In this document: in pieces, positions 34,072-45,600 of the stretch
How the letters are laid out: each line of letters begins with the position of its first letter
Position numbering within the stretch: position 1 is the stretch's first letter
IMG/VR virus record: IMGVR_UViG_3300023184_000180
Location: 1-50,542 of that record
Direction: 5' to 3' (one strand)
From: a virus
Length of the DNA stretch: 50,542 bases
The notes under the pieces: generated by a model
The model's input: only the letters and a program-made list of their open reading frames with translations
Database searches by the model: none
Told to the model about the DNA's origin: nothing
Translations under genes and position numbers: made by a program

Positions 34072-36660
34072 ATGGCTTCATACACAGACTCAATCCCTAC
34101 TTTTAATCCTTATGTGCAAACCTTACCTGTCGATGATATGGTTAAGGTGGGTATGTATAAACAACAAAAGTATGATGAAGGGATACAGAAAATTCAAACT
34201 AACATTGATAACATTGCTGGATTAGATGTTATTAGAGATGTAGATAAAGCATATCTACAATCAAAACTTAATCAGCTAGGTAATAATCTTACTACAGTGG
34301 CTGCTGGAGATTTTTCTAATTTCCAGTTGGTTAATTCTGTTAATGGAATGACCAATCAAATATCTAAAGATCCTAATGTAGTGAATGCTATATCATCTGC
34401 TAAGACTTATAGAAAAGGATTGGAAGATATGGATGCTGCTAATAAAGCTGGTAAGGGAGCTGCTTCTCATGATTGGTTATTTAGAACTGATGCTAATGAT
34501 TGGTTAAATAACCAAGATGTAACCAAAACTTTTAGTGGTGGATATAAACAATATTCTCCATATGCAAAAAATGCAGAAGAAGTTATTAAAGGACTAGTTA
34601 AAAATGAAACTGGTAAGGATGTAGCATTTGAATATGATAAGAATGGTAACATGATTGTGTTAGATGCTATAACACGTACTAGAGTTTCTGGTATCACTCC
34701 TGAGAGAATAAAATCAGCATTGATGGTTGGTCTTAGTCCTAATGATTTTCAATCAATGCAAATTGATGGTAGATATAATTATGCTAACTCTACTCCTGAA
34801 CAGTTTACCGCTGATATAAATAAATCATACACTACAGATTATAATAAGATGAAACAGTTGAAAGAGATAACTCTTAATGCTATTGACTCAACTAAATCTG
34901 CATCTGAGAAATATAAATTACAACAACAAGTTAATTCATTAGATAAATCATTAAAAGATGTACAAGATGAATACAGTAGTGTTACAAAAACATTTGCTCA
35001 AGGTGATACAGAATCTGCTAAGGCAAGATATTATAGCACTAAATGGATGAATAACTTTGCTCAAACATTTTCTAGTTTATCAGATGTTTCAAGTTATGAA
35101 ACTAATGCATATCAACAACCTTTACAGTTTAGAGAAACTAAAGCTATTGAATATAAAAAATGGTTAAATACATTTAATCAAAATGAAAGATTTCATAAAG
35201 ATGATCAATATTTTAAATTAAGAGATGACCAAAGAGCTGAGAATAAAGATAAAAGAGAACAAGATGCTGCAGATGCTGCATCATTTACTTGGGGTGGTCT
35301 TCCTGTAGATGTTCCTCAAGATGAACTTCCTGAAGTTACTGCTGCAAGAGTTGCTGGTCAAATTGATGCAGATCAAAAATCAATTGATTCTACTGATGCT
35401 GCTTTAATGAAACGATTTAATAAAGAAGGAGATACAACTTGGTTGAATCAACAAAAAGCTGCATGGCAAAAAAATCCAGGAAACGTTGATGCTAGATTAG
35501 CTTTATATTTTAATGATACAGAAGAAAAAAGAAGAAATATAGCAGCTAATACATCAATGATTGCTGGAATAACTTCTGAGATGGATAAGAAGTATGGAAC
35601 TATTGATAAATATATTCCAAAAGATTCTAAATCTGTAACAATTAACTTTCCTAGTGGATCTTATACATATACACCTAAAGACTTTGTAGAGTTTAATGAT
35701 AAATTTAAAAAATATATAATTAGATCAGGTAGTTCAGGATCTAGAACAGCTACTCAAGAAGTATCATATGATTATGAAAAAGCAAAAAAAGAACTTTCTG
35801 CTAAAGAATATTACTTACTTCAATCTAGAATAAGACAAACTGGATCTGCACAACAATTACTTACTAAAAATTTAGTGTATTATAATGATAAAGTAAATAA
35901 ACCATATGAAAAAGTTATAAAACAAAGATATAGTGAAGAGAATAAAATGATTCAAGATAGAACAGTAGCTATGCAAGGAGTGCAGTATGGTGTTCAATTA
36001 GATAACGAAGCTCAAAAAACTTCATTTGGAAATGTTCTTCAAAACTTTGCAGATCTTGCAGATAGTCAAGGAGGAGGATTAGCAAATTCTCCAGGTGTTA
36101 AAGCAGAAGATATAAGAGATATAGTACCAGGTCTTCAAAATGCTAACATAAGAGTTGTAGAAGCAACTCAATTTGCTCCAGCAATGTATAGAATTACAGC
36201 TTCAGATAAAGATGGAGCTACAATACACCTAAATATGACTCCTGAACAATATTATGCTGTGACTAAAGGTAAGTTTGATCCTCCTGCTGAAATTGCAGCA
36301 ATTCGTGATTTACAAGCACAACAAGTTAGAACAGGTGGAACAACTACTGCTCTTGATGGTGGTAAAACAAATATAGCAAATGCTTATATGGGTAATGCAC
36401 TAAACTTTGTAAATGTACGTCACTATTCAGTTTCAGGAAATTTAGAAACAGAACAAAATGGTTTATCATCAATAAGACTTAATGTTATAGATCCAATTTC
36501 TGGAGAAGTATTAACAGAAGATCTTGGATATCCAAATGGAGGACTTATGACAGCAGATAAAGTAAATGCTGCAATAAAAGGATTAACAGATGAAAGAATA
36601 TTTGAGATGTTATATAAAAGAAAACCTACAGCTGCAGAATTAAAACAATTACAACAATAA
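34072..36660 (+). CDS. crAss-like virion protein upstream of the RNA polymerase gene
   Basis: This 862-residue protein is mostly alpha-helical and charged. I recall homologues next to the RNA polymerase gene in other crAss-like phages, but no established activity. The start (YTDSIPTFNPYVQTLPVDDM) is a compact, probably conserved N-terminal tag. Residues ~25-110 and ~270-410 look coiled-coil-like. The C-terminal third is more globular, with TPEQYYAVTKGKFDPP and a closing Lys/Leu/Gln helix. Its own promoter-like region separates it from the earlier cargo genes and links it with the 4434-residue gene 20 nt downstream. A chaperone- or scaffold-like partner of the polymerase in the virion is possible but unsupported by motifs. 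Confidence 0.62.
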   Translation: MASYTDSIPTFNPYVQTLPVDDMVKVGMYKQQKYDEGIQKIQTNIDNIAGLDVIRDVDKAYLQSKLNQLGNNLTTVAAGDFSNFQLVNSVNGMTNQISKDPNVVNAISSAKTYRKGLEDMDAANKAGKGAASHDWLFRTDANDWLNNQDVTKTFSGGYKQYSPYAKNAEEVIKGLVKNETGKDVAFEYDKNGNMIVLDAITRTRVSGITPERIKSALMVGLSPNDFQSMQIDGRYNYANSTPEQFTADINKSYTTDYNKMKQLKEITLNAIDSTKSASEKYKLQQQVNSLDKSLKDVQDEYSSVTKTFAQGDTESAKARYYSTKWMNNFAQTFSSLSDVSSYETNAYQQPLQFRETKAIEYKKWLNTFNQNERFHKDDQYFKLRDDQRAENKDKREQDAADAASFTWGGLPVDVPQDELPEVTAARVAGQIDADQKSIDSTDAALMKRFNKEGDTTWLNQQKAAWQKNPGNVDARLALYFNDTEEKRRNIAANTSMIAGITSEMDKKYGTIDKYIPKDSKSVTINFPSGSYTYTPKDFVEFNDKFKKYIIRSGSSGSRTATQEVSYDYEKAKKELSAKEYYLLQSRIRQTGSAQQLLTKNLVYYNDKVNKPYEKVIKQRYSEENKMIQDRTVAMQGVQYGVQLDNEAQKTSFGNVLQNFADLADSQGGGLANSPGVKAEDIRDIVPGLQNANIRVVEATQFAPAMYRITASDKDGATIHLNMTPEQYYAVTKGKFDPPAEIAAIRDLQAQQVRTGGTTTALDGGKTNIANAYMGNALNFVNVRHYSVSGNLETEQNGLSSIRLNVIDPISGEVLTEDLGYPNGGLMTADKVNAAIKGLTDERIFEMLYKRKPTAAELKQLQQ

Positions 36661-36679
36661 GGATTTAAAACCTATTATA

Positions 36680-39600
36680 ATGTCAGAAAAAAATCTAGAA
36701 TCAATTGATATTGCTCAGAATGGTACAGCAGCAGTTAATCCTGTTCCTACACAATTGAATGTGGAAACATCTATGTTAGATAGAATGGATATGGAACGTG
36801 AGTTTGGTGGATATAAAGCACCAACACCTCAAGATCCACTTCCTAACTATGCAGGTAAACCAAATGTGTATGAGGATCCAACTATTCTAGCACCTGTTCG
36901 TGGTGAAGAGAATACAGGTGATTTAAAATCATTAGAAAACTATCTACTTACACCAGGAAAAAGTAAAGATGGAGGAAGTGTAATGAGAACTCTTGCTGAA
37001 GTATCATCTAATAGATATGATAACTTTGTTCCTGGTGATTATAATAATGAAGATGGATATGCTCAAGGGCAAGGATGGCCTTCTAAAATGATTAATGGTG
37101 TAGGTAAAGGACTTTTACTTACAGGTACAACATTTCTACAAGGTACACTTGGTCTTGTTAATGGATTAGCTAGATGGGCTGAAGATGGTAGATTTGCATC
37201 GTTCTATGATAATGAATTCAATAGACAACTAGATGAAATGAATAAAAAGGCAGAAGATGCTCTTCCAAACTATTATACAGATAAAGAAAAAAATGGTAAG
37301 TGGTATTCTCCTGACTATTGGATGACAGGTAACTTCTTATGGGATGGTGTTGTTAAAAATATGGGATTTGCTGCTGGTGCTTATTTAACAGGAGGAGCTT
37401 ATTCTGCTGCATTAAAAGGACTTGCTACACTTCCAGGTGCTGCTAGATTATTTTCTATGGGTAGAGCTGCTGAAGCAATAGCTGCATCAGAAGAAGCTAT
37501 GGTTGGTCTTGATGCATCTTCTACAGCATACCAAGAAATAAAAGGATTAAATGATGCTTTCCTATCTAAATATAATGTTCTTCAAAAAGGACATAGAGCT
37601 GTAGTTGCTGGTTTATCTACAACTGGTGAAGCAGGATTTGAAGCATATACTAATCTAAATGAATTTAGAAATAAAAAAATACAAGAATATAGAAATGATC
37701 ATAATGGATTAGAACCTGTTGGTGCTGATCTTGCTAAGATTAATGCTGATGCTGATGCTGTAGGTAATTCATCATTTGCAGCTAACGTTGCTTTATTAAG
37801 TGCTACTAACTACATTCAGTTTCCTAAGATATTAGGAAGTTCATATACTGCTGAAAAAGGTATAATGAATAATGTTACTAGAGAGATTGGAGCAATTACA
37901 GAAGAAGCTGGTAGATATGCTGTAGCAGTTCCTAAGAATAAAGTGTTATCCACTTTAAATAAAGTGAGACCATATTTATTCTCTACATCTGAAGGATTTG
38001 AAGAGGGTGCTCAGTATGCTATTCAAATGGGTACACAAGACTATTATAATAAAAAATATAATGGTGAAGCTAACTCTTTTTTAGAATCTATGGGTGTTGG
38101 TATAAAAGCAGGATTTGCTTCTGATGAAGGAGCTAAGAATGTTCTTATTGGTGGATTGTCTGGATCTATAATGATGGCTAAGGGTAGATTTAGAGAAGGA
38201 AGAGAAGAAACTGCAAACACAGCTAAAGCTGTTCAATCATTCAATCAATACAGATTCTCAGACTTCACTGCAGAAACAATTGATTCTGTAAACAGAGGAA
38301 CTACTCTTCAACAAGAAAGAGAAAAACTTTTACAACAAGGAAATCTTACTGAGAGTAAAGATAAAGAAACAGACTATATAATTAACTACTTAACACCTCG
38401 TATTAAGTATGGTAGATTTGATCTTGTTAGAGCTGATATTGATGACCAAAGAGCATTAGCTAGAACAGATGCAGGTTTCCAACAATTACAAGCTGAAGGT
38501 AAAGCTCTTGCTACAGATACAAAAGAAGCATACTTAGCTAGGTTAGCTAACTTTGAAGAAACAGCTAACAATGTAAAAACAATGTATCAATCTCTTAGCT
38601 TACGTTATGGAGGTAAAGTTGATGCAGATGGTAATCAAATGTATCCACCTGCAGTGATTGATAAACTAATCTATGCTGGTACTAAACTTGCAGACTATGA
38701 CAATAGAATATCTAGAGTTTCTGAAAAACTTATTGGTAATGTTGATAATTTAGATCAAGTTCTTTCAGATATATCTGAAGGTAAAACAGAAAGTTATGAG
38801 AATGCTTTAGCCACAATTAAAGCAGATAAAAAACTTACTAGTGATCAAAAAGAAGACTTAACTCAAGCTCTTGATGATTCAGCATTGATGACTCTTAAGA
38901 GAGGAATGTTTGTACAAGAATATGATGCTATTAAAAAGAATCCTGAAAACTTCAAAGAACAACCAGTAGATACAGAAACAATTGATGATGTCACTCCTAA
39001 AGAAACCATTACAGTTAAAACTAAAAATGGTGATAGAAAGATTGAAATAGGTACAGAGTATGTACTTGGTAAAGTGACTGAGTATTCTGCAGGTGGTAAA
39101 GAAGTTTATCGTCAACCTAGATTAACTGTATTAGGAGTTAATGAAGATGGTACTATTAAGATTAAAACTTCTAATGGTAAAATTAAAGATGTATCTACTG
39201 AAGAGTTTGAAAGTTATAGCTTAACACCAGCTAGTTTAATGTTGACCAATAAGAAGTTCAACTACTTTGAGAAACATCAGAACACTGTATTCAGAAACTA
39301 TAATATCAAGAAATCAAATGGTGATCCAGTTGAAGGTAGATTAGAATACAATAATAAGAAAGATAAACTTACATTTGTATATGTTGATGAGAATGGTAAG
39401 ATACAAAAAACAGAGGTTTGGAACAAAATGTTTGTTGCTGCAGAAGGATATTCTGGAGCTAGTATCAGACCTATTGGTAATCTAACTGCTGTACAACAAA
39501 AAGCTATGGATGAGTTTGTTACTGCTGAAACCACCATATCACAAAAACTTCAGACAAGAAACAGAATCATTACAGATCTATACGAAAACACTGTTAAACG

Positions 39601-42600
39601 TATTGAGGAGATAAACAAAAAGTTAGAGAATAGTAAAGATGCTGTTCAGAAAGAACAAGAACGTTTAGAAGCTGAGATAGCTAAAGAAACTCTTACTAAA
39701 GCAGGTAAGGTTCGTAAAAGACCTACCACTGTTCTTAAACAATTAACTAATACACTAGCTAACTTACGTAGTGTAGTTGAGAAAGAAAATAATACACTAA
39801 AAGAAGAGAAAGCAGAATTAGAAGCCACACTTCCTTTCTTCAAAGATTTCTTAGATAGTATAGAGACTCTTCCACAGAATAGTGTGACGATGATCAAACA
39901 ATTAAAAGAAGACATCAATACATTAGAAGATCTTATTGAATCAACAAATGATTCTATTAAGTCAAGTGACTCTTTATTGAAACAAATAGATGATATGCTA
40001 CAAAAAGCATTATCTATATTTGATGACTATGTTAAAAGATTAAAACAAGAAAACCCAGATGTTCCATTATTCCTTGAGGATCTACAAGCTAATGTAGAAA
40101 GATTCTTAGGTGAAGAAGGAGCAAGAATGTTTATTGAGAATAGACAAGGATTTACAGAACAAGTTATACAGCTTGAGTCTGATATAAATGATTTTGCAGA
40201 TGAGTTAAAGATTCCTGAGCTTGATAGACAAGCAGAAAGTCTTGTTAAAGAAATAGGAGAGCTTAAGACTAAGCTTGACAATCTTATTGGTGAGCAAATG
40301 GCCAAAGCTAAGATATTGGATACATTCCAACAGTTTGCTGAAGATGAGAAAGCTAAAGAAGCTGAAGAGAAAAAGATGCGTGATAATGAAACGTTGAAAA
40401 AGAATCTTCTTGGTACACTTACTGATGCTATTCAAAACTTCTTTGGTAAAGAGTCTTACGAACCTATGGCTAAGAAAGATAACTTTTCAGTAGTAGGTGG
40501 AACAAAACCAACTGATGATAGAGTTCCTCATCAACAGAGAGTAAACTTCTTTGGTAATAAGTTAGAGACTTTTGAAAACAAAAATCAGCTTAGAGGAATG
40601 ATTGTTACAGCTAAGACTGAGAATGATATTCTTCCTGGGCTTACAGAAGACTTTCTTCAAGATATGGATGAGGGAGAAAGAAAAGAAAGAGCTAAAGCTG
40701 AAATCATCTACATGGTGGTTGTACAAGATAATCTAGATGGATCTTTCTCTGTAGTGGATCAAAATGGTCAACCTATTCTTAATGATGAAGATAAAATCAA
40801 TAATGCTATCTATCAAGTATTTCCAAACACAGACCTTACAGCTACATTTGATGGTGAGACTTATTCTATGTTTAGAAAAGAAACTGAAGATGGTTTATTA
40901 ACTGAAGAACAAGAATCATTAAAACAACAATATAAAGAATGGTCTGCTGATCAATTATCTAAAGTGGAGTTAACTGCAGATGATATGCAAGAGTTTTCTG
41001 CTTCATTTGGTCAACCACAACTTGTTACAACTAAAAATGTTGAAGGAGAAGATGTTACAAATAAAGCAGCAAGAACTTCTGCACAAGCTGCAGGTCTTGT
41101 AACTCAATCAGGATTAAGAAAATCTCCTATAGTTGAGGTGGCTACAACAGGTGAATCTGTATCTGAAGGATCTGTAACTTTTGGAACTCCTACTGGTAGA
41201 GTGTTCTTAAGAATACCTGGAAGAGGACTAGCTAAATTATTCAATAGAAAATTAACTGATCAAGAAGCTAAAACAATATTTGATGTAATGCATCAGATTA
41301 CAAAGAATGCTTTAAGAGATGGTGAGATAAATGAGAGCTCTAAAGATTTATTCAATTGGTTAAAATCTGTAGTTTATTGGGGTATTGCAAAAGATCAAAA
41401 TGGAAAAAGAAAACCTGCAGGATATAATAACATCTGGTTTGAAACAGTTAAAGATGATAATGGTGAACCAGTTGTAAAATTATTTATGTCTGGTCTTGCT
41501 AAAGATTCAAAAGAATATTTTGACTTTACACCTACAGGATTACAAGATAGTAAAGATGCTATCATTGCATTACTTAAAGAGATGTATAATAATACAGACT
41601 CTTTAAAAGTTAATGGTGATGGTTGGAACAATCCATATTATGAAATCACAGGTATTGATAGTGAAGGAAATCCTATAAATAGAGAATGGCCTAACTACCA
41701 AACTTATTTGTTATCAGATAAAGCTCCTGGTGCTGATGGTAAATTAACTGTAACTAGAGAGAATAAAGAACTTCCATTAGCTACACAATTTAGACCTATT
41801 ACAGAAAGTCAACCTACTAATAGAGATGGAATCTATTTCACATTGAATAGTACAGGTAGAACATATGTTAAACCAGAACCAGCTGTAGTTGCTGTTCAAC
41901 CAGTTGTATCACAAGCTAAGTCTACAGCTAAAGAAGAATTTGTATTTGATGGTATTACAACTAATACAATTAACAATCCTGATTTAGGAGATATTGTATT
42001 CACTGTAGATGAAGAAGGTAATGTAGGACTTGATTTAGAAGCTTCTGCAGATGCTATTCTTGAATTAGCAAAGAAAAAGACTGCTGTTGGAAAATCAGAT
42101 GAGGAAGCTCAAAACTGGGCAGTTAGTAACTTAATAAAAGCTGTTGAGAATAAAATTAATAAACCTGCAGCTACACAAACTGCTACAGAACCTGCACCTG
42201 TAGCTAAACCAACTGCTGCAGTGAGTGATCAAGTTGTTAATTTTGATGATGCCACTCCTAATATATTAGAAACTGATTATGGAACAGTTATGTACTTTGC
42301 TAATGAACAAGGTGAAGTGGATATCAATCTAGATGAGTCTGCAGATGCTATTATTAACTTAGCTGAACAAAAGAAAGTAGATCATAACAAAGCAGCTAAC
42401 ATTTTAATTAAAGCTATTGAAAAGAAAATAGCTCCACAACTTGTACAACAACAAGTTCCAAATCTTCCTCCAGTTGCTGATCCAGCTCCTGTAGTAGAAG
42501 CAGAAGTTTCTGATATAGAAGCTAAAGAAGAAATAATTTCTGAACAAACAACAAACGATGATGATGATGTTAGTTGGAATGAACCTGTTAAACCTACATC

Positions 42601-45600
42601 AAGTGGATCTAGAAAACTATATAGATTAGCTATTAGAAACAAAATGCAAGATATTGTTCCAGAGAACTGGAAACAAGTGGAAGCTTTTATTAAGAAAGTG
42701 ATGCCAAATGTTCCTATATACAGAGTTAAGAATATTATTGGTGCTACTAATGGTAGACAAGCTTGGGGTATGTTTCATCAAGGTGCTATCTATATATATG
42801 AGAATGCTGAAATAGGTACTGCTTACCATGAGGTATTTGAAGCTGTATGGAAAATGTTTGCTGGTGCTGAAGAGAAACAAGCTATTTTCAAAGAGTTCAG
42901 AAATAGAAAAGGAAGTTTCTATGATGTATTTCAAGATAGAGAAATAAATTATGCTGATGCTACTAATGAAGAAGTTAAAGAAAAGCTTGCTGAGGAATTC
43001 AGAGATGCTGTTCTTGCTGATAAGTTAGGTAAACCATTAGCATCAAAAGGAATGATTGGTAAATTGTTCTCTGAATTAATTGACTTTATTAAAGGTTTCT
43101 TTACAGGAGAAAAAGCTCAAACAAATACAAAAGAGTTATTTGCTAAGATAGGTAATGGATTCTATTCACAATACAATCCATTTGAAACAAAACTATCTTA
43201 TGCTAATAAAGGAATACAAGAAATAGAATCTGCTGAAGGTGATGAAACATCTGAGTTCAGATTGAAAGTGAAAAATATCCCTGCTACACAATTGCATGAT
43301 ATTATTCAACACATGACATATAGTACATTATCTTATCTATCTCAAACAAATCAAAGTCTTTTTGAAGTGGAGAAACCTAAGAAAAGTGATTTGTATGCTA
43401 GACTTAGAAAAGAGATTTTAAGAAACTGTGTTCTTGAACTTAGAGCTCAATTAGTTAATGATAAAAAAATATCAGAAGAAGAAAGAACTGCACAAGAAAA
43501 TAAATTAAAAGATCTTTTTGATAAGATTAAAGAAGAGTGGCCTGCTATTGTTGAGAAACATGAAGAGCATCTTAAATCTTATGCTATTGAGTTTGATGAG
43601 AACGATGAGCTTAATATAAACGATGAAGATAATTCTGGTAAATCAGATTACATGGATGCTAGAAAGATTGATTCTTTTAGAAAAGCAAATCGTGTAGTAA
43701 AACTTTTATTAGCTACACTTCCTAAAACTAAAATAGTTAGTGGTGAAGTGATTCCTGATATCTCTACAATAGGTGGTGTTGTATTAATGCCTGCAGATCA
43801 AGCATTTGTTACATTAATGAATGCATTGCATGATTCTGTAAATGTTGATGAGATGTTTGATAGACTTAGAACAATGGCTAAAGCTAATCCAAACTTTGAA
43901 GTTTTATACAAACGTTTGACAGGAGGAAGGTCTATTAAAGAAAAAATTAATTGGGATTCATTAAAACAACATGATCTTCAATTGATTACAGCTTTCTGGA
44001 ACTCAATGAAGAAACAGAATGCAGATGTTGTTACAGTGTTTGTTCTTCCTTCAGGTGAAATAGTTATTGGTAATTCTGTATTAAGTGGAGCTGCTAGACA
44101 AGCTAAACGTGAGATGATTAATAACATCATTGAAGCAACTAGAACAGATAACAATGATTATTTATTCTATAACACTAAAACGCAAAAATACAATCCTAAA
44201 ACAATCACTAAAAACATTAAATTTAATTCAGGTCAATTAGATCAATATCTTGCATTCTTACAAGGTATGGGAATAAACTTTACTATAGGAGATTCTAAAA
44301 AACCAATGACAGGAGATCAAATTAAAAATAGTTTAAATTCTGATCAACTTAGAATGTTTAGAAAAGCTGTAGAAGGAATTCAAAAAAGTTTAGCTGGATT
44401 AGAAGATGTTGCTACACTTAGTGCTAAAACATTGGATATAGTTAAACGTCTTACTCAATTAGGAACTATAAAAGCTATTCTTGAAAACCCTGATTTTGAA
44501 AGTACATATTTCAATATCAATGGAGAGCGTACACAATCATTTATTGGAACTAATGCTATTAGTTCTATTCATGATGTACTTTCTAAATTGACTAACATTA
44601 GACAGTTAAGTGATGCAACTAAAGGATTTTCTTCATACAAATATTTATTAACAGACGTATTTACTAAAGATAGTAGTGTGATGTTAAGTAAAATGTTTGA
44701 CTTAGCAGAAGATGGTGATGGTGGACGTATTGCTGGTACAGAAGATCTTATGAAACCTGTATTCATTGATGGAACAGTTAATGAACAAACTGGTGTTAAG
44801 AAAGAGAGTTCTAAGCTTTCTGCTAAACAAAGATTCTTACAAGCAATCAATCTTAATCTAGGAGGTATATATGAAAACCTTGTACCAGGAGATGCTTCTA
44901 TTGAGCATGCTATTAAGATGCATAATGAAGATGATCCATTTGTTACAGAGGAAGCATTTAAAAATGGTAAGCACTTAGAGATTTTTAGAAAATATTTCAT
45001 GGCTGAAGTGGCACTTGCTAGAGATGGAAGAAAAGTTGTTGGTGATAGAAAATCAACAGACTTACGTTTCTTCAAATCTATTCTAGGAGATACATTGCAT
45101 AATCAGATTATGTCTAAATCTAATTCTAAAAAATCTGCAGAGAAGTTATATGAAGATAATAAGAAAGAAATAAACGCTGCTGTTAATAGTTTTATAGCTG
45201 AAGATGCATCAACTACAGATAAAGTACTTAGAGGATTTGGTGCTGTATATACCACTGCTGAGGGAGTAGAAACTGAAGGAGTGGCATTTTCTGAAGATGA
45301 TGTTTTATCAAAAGAAGGATATGAGAACAAGTTGAAATTGTTATCTACTAACTATATGATAGCTAACATTGAGATGCATAAACTTGTTTATTCAGATCCT
45401 TACCAATACAACGATGAGTTGAAACGTATTAAAAACTTTAACTCACCTAGACAAGCATTATTATACGGTTCTAATAAAGTTAATGCTGCATTAAATGAAC
45501 AATACAATAAAGGATTTGATCCTGAAGATATAGGATATACAGATATGAACATAAATCATTTTGTATCTACAGTGATCGATGATGTATTCTCTACTGCAGA

